Assembly (NCBI RefSeq): GCF_900769625.1
Contig: NZ_CAAGHK010000031.1
Span: 1-63,324 of the forward strand
Direction: 5' to 3'
DNA length: 63,324 bases
DNA from: an uncultured Clostridium sp.
GTDB taxonomy: Bacteria > Bacillota > Clostridia > Clostridiales > Clostridiaceae
Both the position numbers and the translations under genes were made by a program. Positions 8,404-16,791 of this stretch are shown in pieces. Under the pieces are notes generated by a model. The model was given only the letters and a program-made list of their open reading frames with translations, searched no databases and was not told the DNA's origin. Every line of letters begins with the position of its first letter. Positions within the stretch are counted from its first letter, which is position 1.

Positions 8404-8889
8404 ATGAGCGTAAAAGGTAGAGTATTCAAATATGGAGATAATGTAGATACAGATGTAATAATTCCAGCAAGATATTTAAATACATCAGATGCTAAAGAAC
8501 TTGCTGCACACTGTATGGAAGATATAGATACTGAATTTGTAAAGAAAGTTCAGCCAGGAGATATAATTGTTGCAAACAAAAACTTTGGATGTGGTTCTTC
8601 GAGAGAACATGCTCCTTTAGCAATTAAAACAGCAGGTGTTAGCTGTGTTATTGCATCAACATTTGCAAGAATTTTCTATAGAAATGCAATCAACATTGGA
8701 TTACCAATATTAGAATGTGATGAAGCTGTAAAAAATATTGATTCTGGTGATGAATTAGAAGTAGATTTCAAGAGCGGATTAATTAAAAATCTAACTAAAA
8801 ATCAACAATATCAAGGTCAAGGATTCCCAGAATTTATGCAGAAAATCATAGATAATGATGGTCTTATAGGATACATTAAAAATAGTTGA
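8404..8889 (+). CDS. leuD: 3-isopropylmalate / citramalate dehydratase, small subunit
   Basis: The swivelling-domain partner of LeuC. 161 residues, normal for the short type. Motifs: GDNVDTDVIIPARYL at residues 12-26 and NFGCGSSREHAP near 60-71, the substrate-binding loop of the aconitase swivel domain. GGAGG precedes the ATG. Its last codons, AGT TGA, lie inside the left end of the repeat that starts at 8884, so insertion of that element may have altered the C-terminus. Downstream, the operon is interrupted by 256 non-coding bases before leuB. Confidence 0.94.
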   Translation: MSVKGRVFKYGDNVDTDVIIPARYLNTSDAKELAAHCMEDIDTEFVKKVQPGDIIVANKNFGCGSSREHAPLAIKTAGVSCVIASTFARIFYRNAINIGLPILECDEAVKNIDSGDELEVDFKSGLIKNLTKNQQYQGQGFPEFMQKIIDNDGLIGYIKNS

Positions 8890-9121
8890 TAGTTGAGAGT
8901 TTAGGATGAAATTCCTGCGGAATTTTTAAAAACTTAATTTTAATTCTCATAATTGAATGTTTTATTGAGATTATGCAGTTCAAGATTAAACTTTAATAAA
9001 CATATTTTATAAATAAAAATGAATTATTAGTTGATGGAAGATAATTGATGAGAAAATCAAAAAAGAAATTACGAAGTAATTTATATAATAACTTTCAATT
9101 CTCAATTATCAACTGTCAACT
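8884..9121 (+). repeat. MITE-like element, copy 1 (leuD-leuB junction)
   Basis: Left end AGTTGATAGTTGAGAGTT (8884-8901). The right end, read on the minus strand, starts AGTTGACAGTTGATAATTGA, so the outer 13 bases are inverted repeats with one mismatch. Inside are short hairpins AAATTCCTGCGGAATTT and GAAATTACGAAGTAATTT and no open frame. The leuD stop codon TGA (8887-8889) falls within the left end. Related sequence is found at 11892 and at 52061-52313. No transposase is encoded, so it would be mobilised in trans, if at all. Confidence 0.6.
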
Positions 9122-9145
9122 GAAAAAATTGGGGGGTTATTAAAA

Positions 9146-10228
9146 ATGAAATGTAATATAGCTGTAGTAACAGGAGACGGAATAGGTCCAGATATAGTAG
9201 CAGAAGCAGTAAAGGTATTAAAAACAGTAGGAGATAAATTTGGTCATAGATTCGAATATGAATATGCTTTAGCAGGTGGATGTGCTATTGATAAATTTGG
9301 AGAAGCTCTTCCAAAGGAAACTTTAGATGTATGTTTAAAAAATGATGCAGTATTACTTGGTGCTGTTGGTGGACCAAAGTGGGATGATCCAGATGCTAAA
9401 GTAAGACCAGAAGAGGCTTTAATGGGATTAAGATCAGGATTAGGTCTTTATTGTAATTTAAGGCCAGCAACATTATATGCACCATTAAAGAATGCATCAC
9501 CATTAAAAGAAGAATTAGTTGATAAAGGAATCGATATTGCAATAGTTAGAGAATTAACTGGTGGTATTTATTTTGGTAAAAGAGGAAGAGAAGTTGTTGA
9601 TGGTGTTCAATCAGCTTATGATACTGAAATATATAATGTAAATGAAATTAAGAGAATTGCTAAAATTGGTTTTGAAACTGCAATGAAGAGAAAGAAAAAA
9701 TTAACCTGCGTTGATAAAGCTAACATACTTGAAAGTTCAAGACTTTGGAGAGTAGTTATAAATGAAATGTCTAAAGATTATCCAGAAGTTGAATTAAATT
9801 ATATGTATGTTGATAACGCAGCAATGCAGATTGTTAAAGAACCATCACAGTTTGATGTTATTGTAACTTCAAATATTTTTGGAGATATTTTATCAGATGA
9901 AGCAAGTATGGTTACAGGTTCTATAGGAATGTTACCTTCAGCATCACTTGGAGAAGGAACTCGTGGAATGTATGAACCAATTCATGGTAGTGCTCCTGAC
10001 ATTGTAGGAATGGGTATTGCAAATCCATTAGCAACTATATTATCAACAGCTATGATGCTTAGATACAGCTTTAACTTAGAAGAAGAAGCAAAAGCAATCG
10101 AAAAAGCTGTATTATCTGTACTTGAGGATGGATATAGAACTGGAGATATAATGAGCGAAGGCAAGACTAAGGTTGGAACAACTGAAATGGGTGACCTTGT
10201 TTGTAAAAAAATTGTTGAAGGGAAGTAA
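9146..10228 (+). CDS. leuB: 3-isopropylmalate dehydrogenase
   Basis: An NAD-dependent oxidative decarboxylase acting on 3-isopropylmalate; in the citramalate route it makes 2-oxobutyrate from erythro-3-methylmalate. 360 residues is standard. Motifs: GDGIGPDIV at residues 10-18, the substrate-arginine loop around RSGLGLYCNLRP (about 97-108), VRELTGGIYFG near 134, and the C-terminal EPIHGSAPDI near 278 that binds NAD. GGGGGG eight bases ahead of the ATG is a strong ribosome site, probably important because the repeat upstream separates leuB from leuD. Only six bases separate it from ilvD. Confidence 0.97.
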   Translation: MKCNIAVVTGDGIGPDIVAEAVKVLKTVGDKFGHRFEYEYALAGGCAIDKFGEALPKETLDVCLKNDAVLLGAVGGPKWDDPDAKVRPEEALMGLRSGLGLYCNLRPATLYAPLKNASPLKEELVDKGIDIAIVRELTGGIYFGKRGREVVDGVQSAYDTEIYNVNEIKRIAKIGFETAMKRKKKLTCVDKANILESSRLWRVVINEMSKDYPEVELNYMYVDNAAMQIVKEPSQFDVIVTSNIFGDILSDEASMVTGSIGMLPSASLGEGTRGMYEPIHGSAPDIVGMGIANPLATILSTAMMLRYSFNLEEEAKAIEKAVLSVLEDGYRTGDIMSEGKTKVGTTEMGDLVCKKIVEGK

Positions 10229-10234
10229 TAACAT

Positions 10235-11893
10235 ATGAGAAGCGACGTACTTAAAAAAGGTCCTGGAAAAGCAGCTCAAAGATCACTTCTTAGAGCACTA
10301 GGATTGACTGATGAAGAAATAAATAGACCAATAATCGGAGTTGTATCAGCACAAAGTGATGTAATTCCTGGTCATATGAACCTCGATAAGATAACTGAAG
10401 CAGTTAAAAAGGGTGTAACATTAGCTGGTGGTACTCCACTTGTAGTTCCAGCTATCGGAGTTTGTGATGGACTAGCTATGGGGCATGAAGGAATGAAATA
10501 TTCTCTTGTAACTAGAGAACTTATTGCTGATTCAATTGAATGTCTTGCAAGAGCACATGCATTTGATGCATTAGTGTTAATACCAAATTGTGATAAAATT
10601 GTTCCAGGTATGGTTATGGCGTCATTAAGAGTTAATATTCCATCAGTAGTTGTAAGTGGTGGACCAATGCTTGCAGGAAAGCATAATGGAAATGCTATTT
10701 CACTTTCAACAATGTTTGAAGCAGTTGGATCTTATGAAAATGGAATAATTGATGAAAAAGAATTATGCGATATTGAAAAATGTGCATGTCCAACATGCGG
10801 ATCATGTTCAGGAATGTTTACAGCTAACTCAATGAATTGTCTTTGTGAAGTTTTAGGTTTAGCTTTACCTGGAAATGGAACTATTCCAGCAGTTTATTCT
10901 GAAAGAATAAGACTTGCTAAAGAAGCAGGTATTGCTGCTATGAATATGCTTGAAAAAGATATCAAACCAAGAGATATTGTTAATGAAAAGAGCATTATGA
11001 ATGCACTTAGAGCAGATATGGCTCTTGGATGTTCTACAAATAGTGTTCTTCACATTACTGCAATAGCAAATGAAGCTAAGGTTAATATGAACTTAGATAT
11101 TATTAATGATTTATCATCTAAGACACCAGATCTTTGTAAATTAGCACCAGCATCTAATATTCATATTGAAAGATTATATGAAGCAGGTGGAATTCAGGCT
11201 GTATTAAGCGAATTATCTAAGAAAGTAGATCTTAATTTAGATTGTATGACTGTTACAGGAAAGACATTAGGAGAAAACATAAAAGGTTCATCTGTTAAAG
11301 ATTATGAAGTAATAAGACCTATAGATAATCCACATAGTGAAACAGGTGGAATTGCAATACTTAGAGGAAATTTAGCACCAGATGGAGCTGTTGTTAAGAG
11401 AGCAGCAGTATTACCACAAATGTTAGTGCATGAAGGTCCAGCAAAAGTATTCGATTCTGAAGAAGAAGCTAATGCAGCAATCTTTGATAAGAAGATACAA
11501 GCTGGAGATGTTATTGTAATAAGATATGAAGGTCCTAAAGGCGGACCTGGTATGAGAGAAATGCTTCAGGCAACAGCTGCTATTGCTGGTATGAAGTTAG
11601 ATGATTCAGTAGCATTGATTACTGATGGAAGATTCAGTGGAGCTACAAGAGGAGCATCTATAGGACATGTTTCTCCAGAAGCTGCAGCAGGTGGAACTAT
11701 TGGATTATTAAAAGATGGAGATATTATTTCAATTGATATAAATAATAATAAGCTTGAAGTAAAATTAAGTGATGAAGAGTTAGCTGAAAGAAGAAAGAAC
11801 TTTAAACCACTTGAACCAAAGGTTAAGGAAGGTTACTTAGCAAGATATGCAAAGCTTGTAAGTTCTGCATCTGAAGGAGCAATCCTTAAATAG
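10235..11893 (+). CDS. ilvD: Dihydroxy-acid dehydratase
   Basis: An iron-sulfur enzyme that dehydrates 2,3-dihydroxy-3-methylvalerate and -isovalerate, the penultimate step to isoleucine and valine. 552 residues, full length. Cluster and metal motifs: CDGLAMGHEGMKYSLVTREL (about 74-93), CDKIVPGM near 120, CPTCGSCSGMFTANSMN near 187, and the C-terminal TDGRFSGATRGASIGH near 468. It follows leuB directly with ribosome site GAAGGGAAG. Its stop codon TAG merges with the left end of a repeat (11892), as also happens at leuD. Confidence 0.97.
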   Translation: MRSDVLKKGPGKAAQRSLLRALGLTDEEINRPIIGVVSAQSDVIPGHMNLDKITEAVKKGVTLAGGTPLVVPAIGVCDGLAMGHEGMKYSLVTRELIADSIECLARAHAFDALVLIPNCDKIVPGMVMASLRVNIPSVVVSGGPMLAGKHNGNAISLSTMFEAVGSYENGIIDEKELCDIEKCACPTCGSCSGMFTANSMNCLCEVLGLALPGNGTIPAVYSERIRLAKEAGIAAMNMLEKDIKPRDIVNEKSIMNALRADMALGCSTNSVLHITAIANEAKVNMNLDIINDLSSKTPDLCKLAPASNIHIERLYEAGGIQAVLSELSKKVDLNLDCMTVTGKTLGENIKGSSVKDYEVIRPIDNPHSETGGIAILRGNLAPDGAVVKRAAVLPQMLVHEGPAKVFDSEEEANAAIFDKKIQAGDVIVIRYEGPKGGPGMREMLQATAAIAGMKLDDSVALITDGRFSGATRGASIGHVSPEAAAGGTIGLLKDGDIISIDINNNKLEVKLSDEELAERRKNFKPLEPKVKEGYLARYAKLVSSASEGAILK

Positions 11894-11990
11894 TTGATAG
11901 TTGAAAATTGACAATTGAGAGTTAGAGGGTAAAATTTCTACGAAATTTTTTGAATTGTATTTTTACATTTTTTAAAATTTCGTAGGAAGT
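11892..11990 (+). repeat. MITE-like element, partial copy 2 (ilvD-ilvB junction)
   Basis: Starts AGTTGATAGTTGA immediately at the ilvD stop and continues through ATTGACAATTGAGAGTT. It contains a 12-bp perfect hairpin, CTACGAAATTTT (11938-11949) with AAAATTTCGTAG (11974-11985). The right terminal repeat seen in copy 1 is absent, so this is a truncated or one-ended copy. The hairpin lacks a clean T-run, so whether it terminates transcription before ilvB is unclear. Confidence 0.55.
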
Positions 11991-12057
11991 ATTTTTATAT
12001 ATAAATTTAATTTAAGTGATGAATTGAAATCATTTTATGAGCAAAGGAGTGAATAAA

Positions 12058-13719
12058 ATGTTATTGACGGGGGCTGAAATTTTAATAAAGTCTTTAATAG
12101 ATGAGAACGTTGAGACTATATTCGGATATCCTGGTGGGGCTGTACTTAATATTTATGATGAGATTTATAAATATAAGGACCAGCTTAATCATGTTTTGAC
12201 TTGTCATGAACAAGGAGCAGCTCATGCAGCAGATGGTTATGCAAGAGCAACAGGAAAAGTTGGAGTATGTATTGCAACTTCAGGTCCAGGTGCAACTAAC
12301 CTTGTAACAGGTATTGCAACAGCATATATGGATTCTGTTCCTATGGTGGCTATAACAGGTAATGTAACAACACCATTACTTGGAAAAGATAGTTTTCAGG
12401 AAGTTGATATAAAAGGTATTACTATGCCTATAACAAAGCATAATTATATTGTAAGAGATGTAAATGAACTTCAAAATGTAATTAAAGAAGCATTTTATAT
12501 TGCACAGTCAGGTAGACCAGGTCCTGTACTTATAGATATTCCTAAAGATGTGACTGCTCATAAAGCAGAATATACAAAGCTTGTTCCAAAGGAAGTTTTG
12601 AGAAGTACTGATAAAATTAAAGAGTCTGATATTAAAGAAGTAGTCAAATTAATAAATGAATGTGAAAGACCATTTATTTATGCAGGTGGAGGAATAGGCA
12701 TATCTGGAGCAACGGAAGAACTTGTTGCATTTGCTGAAAAGATTAATGCACCAGTTTCAACTTCACTAATGGCTAATTCAGAATTTCCAAATGATAATGA
12801 ATTGTATACTGGAATGATAGGTATGCATGGAACAAAAGCATCTAATATTGGTGCAACTAAATGTGATTTATTGATAACTTTAGGAGCAAGATTTAGTGAT
12901 AGGGTTATTAGTAAACAGGATCATATTAAAAATGCAAAGATAATTCATATTGACGTTGATCCAGCAGAAATAAATAAAAATATAAAGGTAGATGCATTTG
13001 TTATTGGGGATATGAAGGTGGTATTAGAAAAGCTTATACCGTTATTAGATAGTAAGAAAAATCAGGAGTGGCTTGATAAAATAAATAGTTTAAAAGTTGA
13101 AAATGCAGATATAAATTATGATCGTACAACTCCGGAGCTATTATTTAAAAAATTAAATGATTTAAATACGGAAGGAAACTTTGTTATATCAACAGAAGTT
13201 GGTCAGCATCAGATGTGGGCAGCACAGAATTTTAAATTTAAAAAGCATAGAACATTTATAACATCAGGAGGTCTTGGAACAATGGGTTATGGACTTGGAG
13301 CTGCAATTGGAGCTCAAGTAGGAAGACCTGATAGACAGGTAATTAACATTGCTGGTGATGGAAGTTTTGGTATGAATTGTAATGAATTTGTTACTGCAGT
13401 TAAAAATAAACTTCCAATGATAGAGATTGTCATGAATAATAACTGTCTTGGCATGGTTAGGCAATGGCAGACATTATTCTATGGAGAAAGATATTCAGAA
13501 ACAACTCTTGATAGACCAACTGATTATGTAAAGCTTGCAGAAGCATTTGGTGGAAAGGCTTATAGAATTACTAAGGCTGATGATGTTGAAAGAATATTAA
13601 AGGAAGCATTAGAGTATTCTGATGGTCCTGTATTAATAGATTACGTTATAGATACTGATAAAAAGGTATTTCCTATGGTAGCACCAGGTGCACCAATAGA
13701 TCAGATAATGACAGAATAG
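12058..13719 (+). CDS. ilvB: Acetolactate synthase large (catalytic) subunit
   Basis: A ThDP-dependent synthase that joins pyruvate to pyruvate (valine and leucine) or 2-oxobutyrate (isoleucine). 553 residues, normal. Motifs: CHEQGAAHAADGYARATG near residue 46 with the catalytic glutamate, the FAD-related central domain (about 190-330), and the ThDP/Mg motif GDGSFGMNCNEF near 440 ending in NN. I start at ATG 12058 because AAAGGAGTG lies just ahead; an in-frame ATG at 12037 would place that ribosome site inside the gene. It is the last gene of the operon, with a terminator after it. Its partner ilvN is the first gene. No ilvC is present, although IlvC must act between IlvBN and IlvD. Confidence 0.96.
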   Translation: MLLTGAEILIKSLIDENVETIFGYPGGAVLNIYDEIYKYKDQLNHVLTCHEQGAAHAADGYARATGKVGVCIATSGPGATNLVTGIATAYMDSVPMVAITGNVTTPLLGKDSFQEVDIKGITMPITKHNYIVRDVNELQNVIKEAFYIAQSGRPGPVLIDIPKDVTAHKAEYTKLVPKEVLRSTDKIKESDIKEVVKLINECERPFIYAGGGIGISGATEELVAFAEKINAPVSTSLMANSEFPNDNELYTGMIGMHGTKASNIGATKCDLLITLGARFSDRVISKQDHIKNAKIIHIDVDPAEINKNIKVDAFVIGDMKVVLEKLIPLLDSKKNQEWLDKINSLKVENADINYDRTTPELLFKKLNDLNTEGNFVISTEVGQHQMWAAQNFKFKKHRTFITSGGLGTMGYGLGAAIGAQVGRPDRQVINIAGDGSFGMNCNEFVTAVKNKLPMIEIVMNNNCLGMVRQWQTLFYGERYSETTLDRPTDYVKLAEAFGGKAYRITKADDVERILKEALEYSDGPVLIDYVIDTDKKVFPMVAPGAPIDQIMTE

Positions 13720-13751
13720 TTATATATATAAGGTTTTAATAAATAGGTTTA

Positions 13752-13788
13752 AGTAGATGGATATATTTTGTTCATCTACTTTTTATTT
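13752..13788 (+). terminator. Terminator of the branched-chain operon
   Basis: AGTAGATG (13752-13759) pairs with CATCTACT (13773-13780), followed by TTTTATTT. Confidence 0.85.
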
Positions 13789-13933
13789 GAATTTATTATT
13801 TGTACATAAAATAAATTGCATAGTGTTAATAAAATAGATACAATAAGTGAATCAACAATGCAAAAATTGATTGTTCTTTATAAATTGTATTATAATTTTA
13901 ATGAGATATTATTTTTAGGAAAGTGAGAAAGAA

Positions 13934-14188
13934 ATGAATTATGTATATATTGTAGAGTGCTCTGATGGTACATTATACACAGGCTGGACAAACAACCTGG
14001 AGAGAAGAGTAAAACAGCATTCAAATGGAAGTGGCGCTAAATATACAAGAGGAAGAGGTCCAGTAAAGTTAGTATATTATGAAGAGTATGATGAAAAGAC
14101 AGATGCAATGAAAAGAGAGTATGAAATAAAAAGATATTCCAGAAAAGATAAATTAAAAATGATAGGAACTATGCAAACTTTAGCATAA
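13934..14188 (+). CDS. GIY-YIG nuclease family protein (YhbQ/UPF0213 type)
   Basis: An 84-residue single-domain protein. The opening YVYIVECSDGTLYTGWTNNL contains the paired Y-Y-I and Y-T-G elements that define the GIY-YIG fold; Arg24-Arg25, His29 and the downstream Glu (EYEIKRYSRKDKLKMI) fit the catalytic layout of the UPF0213 subgroup. These small proteins are widespread; a structure-specific nuclease role has been proposed but is not settled. It is monocistronic, with ribosome site AGGAAAG ahead of the ATG. Location cytoplasmic. Confidence 0.9.
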   Translation: MNYVYIVECSDGTLYTGWTNNLERRVKQHSNGSGAKYTRGRGPVKLVYYEEYDEKTDAMKREYEIKRYSRKDKLKMIGTMQTLA

Positions 14189-14294
14189 GTGGAAATAACA
14201 AATAAAAACTGTAAAAACGGTTGTAAAAAAGAGCAAATCATATAATTTAAATAGTAAACAAGTCTTTTTAACATAAAATTAGGGTGAAATACTC

Positions 14295-14323
14295 TTGTAA
14301 AAGTTTACTTAAATTGTTATACT
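14295..14323 (+). promoter_or_regulatory. Promoter of the malEFG operon
   Basis: TTGTAA (14295-14300) and TATACT (14318-14323) with a 17-base spacer beginning AAGTTTACTT. The alpha-glucosidase promoter at 20836 has the same -35, -10 and spacer start, suggesting co-control. The rest of 14189-14521 holds only the operator at 14420 and the ribosome site. Confidence 0.65.
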
Positions 14324-14419
14324 TTAAATATGGAAATAAAAGTATGAAATAACATATAGATATATATAATGTAATTATTAGATTAAAAACTAATTTTTGC
14401 ATTATATTAATATTTTGCT

Positions 14420-14431
14420 GCAAGCGATTGC
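14420..14431. promoter_or_regulatory. LacI-family operator upstream of malE
   Basis: Core GCAAGCGATTGC, with flanking T on the left and G on the right, about 97 bases downstream of the -10 and about 90 bases before malE. It is one of four near-identical sites in this cluster (also 17859, 20740, 20947), pointing to the local LacI-type regulator at 19706. It resembles but does not match the CcpA cre consensus. Confidence 0.75.
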
Positions 14432-14521
14432 GAAAATCAAACATAGCTAATATTATATTTAAAGTTTATTTAAATAATTATAATATTTTTAATACTCGTT
14501 AAGAGGAAGGGGTATATATTT

Positions 14522-15832
14522 ATGAAAAAGAAAAAATTATTAGCAACAGTTTTAGCATCTGCATTAGCATGCGGAACATTATCTGGATGCGGAGGTGCAG
14601 CTCAGACTTCTGGTTCAGCAGGTTCTTCAGACACAAGTGGTAAGACAGTAAAAATTTATCAATTAAAGGTTGAAATTAATGATGCCTTACAAAAACTAGC
14701 TCAAGAATATGAAAAAGAAAAAGGTGTTAAAGTTGAAGTGACATCAGTTGGTGGTGGTGCTGACTACGGTGCTTCATTAAAAGCAGAATTTGCAAAGGCA
14801 ACTGAACCAGATATCTTCATGATTCAAGGTAGAGGAGATTATGATGTTTGGGAACATAAAATTGATGATTTAAGTGATCAGCCTTGGGTTTCAAATGCAG
14901 TTAAGGGAACACTTGATACTGTAACAATTGATGGAAAAGTTTATGGTATGCCAGCTGCAACTGAAGGTTATGGATTAATGTATAACAAAGATATTTTAGA
15001 TAAGGCCGGAATCGATCCTGATAAATTAACAACATTCGATGCATTAAAGTCAGCTTTTGAAACTTTAGACAGTAAAAAAGCTGAATTAGGTTTAGATAAT
15101 GTTGTATCTTATACAACAAAGGAAACTTGGGTAACAGGTAACCATACATTCAATATTCCATTTGCAGCTCAAGCTGATCCAGATCAATTTGCTAAAGATT
15201 ATATTGCTGGAAAAGCAGATTTAGTTAATAATCAACAATTTAATGACTGGATGAACCTAGTTGAATTAATGTGTAAATATGGTGGAGGAAAAACTCTAGA
15301 AACTATAGACTACAGTAACCAAGTTGGTAACTTTGCATTAGGAAAGACTGCATTTATACAACAAGGTAACTGGATTGCTGCAGATTTAGATTCATTAGGT
15401 GCAGACTTTAATATGGGATTTGCTCCATTATGCATAAATAATGATGAAAAAGTAAGTGGTTCAATTCCTGTTGGTGTTCCAATGTACTGGGTAGTAAACA
15501 AAGATTCATCAGTTAATAAAGAAGCAAAAGAATTCTTAGACTGGATGGTTTCAAGTCAAACTGGACAAGAATCTTTAGTAAATGATATGAATATGATTCC
15601 TGCATTTATAAACTTCAAAGTTGAAAGCAAGAATTCTCTAAATCAATCAATCACTAAATTCAACAATGAAGGAAAAACATTAAAATGGGTATTCACTAAC
15701 TTCCCTGATGGATTCACTATGAATAACATAGGACCTGTATTCTCTAAATTTTTAGATACAGACATGGGTGATGCTGCTAAGAAGGAAATGCTACAAAATC
15801 TTCAAGATGCATCTCCAAAACAAGCTCAATAA
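14522..15832 (+). CDS. malE: ABC transporter sugar-binding lipoprotein (maltodextrin type)
   Basis: The extracytoplasmic substrate-binding protein of a family 1 carbohydrate importer, anchored to the outer face of the membrane through a lipidated cysteine. 436 residues. The lipoprotein signal runs to LSGCGG with Cys23 the probable lipidation site, followed by a Ser/Gly/Thr linker. The mature part shows the two-lobe binding-protein pattern (EPDIFMIQGRGDYDVW, PAATEGYGLMYNKDIL, GKTAFIQQGNWIAADL). The sugar is inferred to be maltose or maltodextrin from the neighbouring malQ, alpha-glucosidase and regulator. AAGAGGAAGGGG precedes the ATG. A perfect hairpin separates it from malF. The ATPase subunit (MsmK/MalK) is not in the window and must be supplied from elsewhere. 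Confidence 0.88.
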   Translation: MKKKKLLATVLASALACGTLSGCGGAAQTSGSAGSSDTSGKTVKIYQLKVEINDALQKLAQEYEKEKGVKVEVTSVGGGADYGASLKAEFAKATEPDIFMIQGRGDYDVWEHKIDDLSDQPWVSNAVKGTLDTVTIDGKVYGMPAATEGYGLMYNKDILDKAGIDPDKLTTFDALKSAFETLDSKKAELGLDNVVSYTTKETWVTGNHTFNIPFAAQADPDQFAKDYIAGKADLVNNQQFNDWMNLVELMCKYGGGKTLETIDYSNQVGNFALGKTAFIQQGNWIAADLDSLGADFNMGFAPLCINNDEKVSGSIPVGVPMYWVVNKDSSVNKEAKEFLDWMVSSQTGQESLVNDMNMIPAFINFKVESKNSLNQSITKFNNEGKTLKWVFTNFPDGFTMNNIGPVFSKFLDTDMGDAAKKEMLQNLQDASPKQAQ

Positions 15833-15861
15833 TAATATTGAAAATAAAATAAATTAATTAA

Positions 15862-15896
15862 AGATATCCATAAAATATTATTTTTTATGGATATCT
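15862..15896 (+). other. Perfect hairpin in the malE-malF gap
   Basis: AGATATCCATAAAA (15862-15875) and TTTTATGGATATCT (15883-15896) form 14 perfect pairs around a 7-base loop, with no T-run after. A hairpin here is well placed to protect the 3' end of malE mRNA so that the binding protein is made in excess over MalF and MalG, as is known in other maltose operons. Confidence 0.6.
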
Positions 15897-15924
15897 ATAT
15901 CAATTAAGAAGGAGGAATAGAAGG

Positions 15925-16791
15925 ATGACTAAAAAAAGCAGAGACAGTAGAGACTTCTGGATGTTTGTAGGGCCTTGCTTATTTACATTTATTATGGTTG
16001 TTGTAATTCCATTTTTCATAGGTATTTACTATACATTTACTAACTGGAATGGAGCTAATCCAAAATATGATTTTGTAGGATTAAGCAATTACTTATATAT
16101 ATTCAAAGATGCACAATTTATATATTCATTTAAGATAACTCTTATTTATACATTTGGAAGTGTACTTACAATAAATCTTATTGGATTTGGTCTAGCTTAT
16201 ATAGTAACTAGAAATTTAAAAACAAAGAATTTTTTAAGAACAGGATTTTTTATGCCAAACTTAATTGGTGGATTAATTCTTGGTTTTATATGGCAGTTCA
16301 TGTTTAACTCTGTATTTACAGGAATAGGACAAAAAATAGGAAGCAGTTTGCTTTCAACTTCAATGCTTCAGGAAGCAAATACAGCAGTTATAGCAATGCT
16401 TATTGTATCAACATGGCAGTATGCAGGATATATAATGGTTATTTATGTATCGGCATTAGAAAATGTACCAACAGATTTAATAGAAGCTGCACATATTGAT
16501 GGAGCTAATGGAGTACAGACATTCAGACATATAACAATTCCTATGGTAAGACAAGGTATAACAATATGTTTATTCTTAACACTCGCAAATTCATTCAAGA
16601 TGTTCGACTTAAACTTCTCATTAAGTCCGGCAAAATCAACAGAAATGTTAGCTTTAAATATTTACAAGGAAGCATTTGTTGTTAACAACATGGGTATTGG
16701 TCAAGCAAAAGCTATATTATTCTTTATCCTAGTAACTGCAATTTCATTAACACAAGTTTACTTCAATAAGAAGAAGGAGGTAGAAGCATAA
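15925..16791 (+). CDS. malF: Maltodextrin ABC transporter permease, MalF type
   Basis: Integral membrane subunit with about six hydrophobic segments over 288 residues (for example FIMVVVIPFFIGIYYTF near residue 20 and LIVSTWQYAGYIMVIYVSAL near 155). The cytoplasmic EAA loop that contacts the ATPase is EAAHIDGANGVQTFRHITIP near 187. The N-terminus is short and lacks the extra periplasmic domain of enteric MalF, as is usual in Firmicutes. GGAGG precedes the ATG. Its stop overlaps the malG start (TAATG at 16789-16793), so translation is coupled. Confidence 0.92.
   Translation: MTKKSRDSRDFWMFVGPCLFTFIMVVVIPFFIGIYYTFTNWNGANPKYDFVGLSNYLYIFKDAQFIYSFKITLIYTFGSVLTINLIGFGLAYIVTRNLKTKNFLRTGFFMPNLIGGLILGFIWQFMFNSVFTGIGQKIGSSLLSTSMLQEANTAVIAMLIVSTWQYAGYIMVIYVSALENVPTDLIEAAHIDGANGVQTFRHITIPMVRQGITICLFLTLANSFKMFDLNFSLSPAKSTEMLALNIYKEAFVVNNMGIGQAKAILFFILVTAISLTQVYFNKKKEVEA

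Noticed and set aside
14420..14431. Interpreting the GCAAGCGATTGC sites as CcpA cre boxes
   Set aside because: They lack the T-G at the left and the T-n-n-C-A at the right of the cre consensus and are restricted to the mal cluster, so the local regulator is a better fit. The site at 41450 is treated separately as cre-like.
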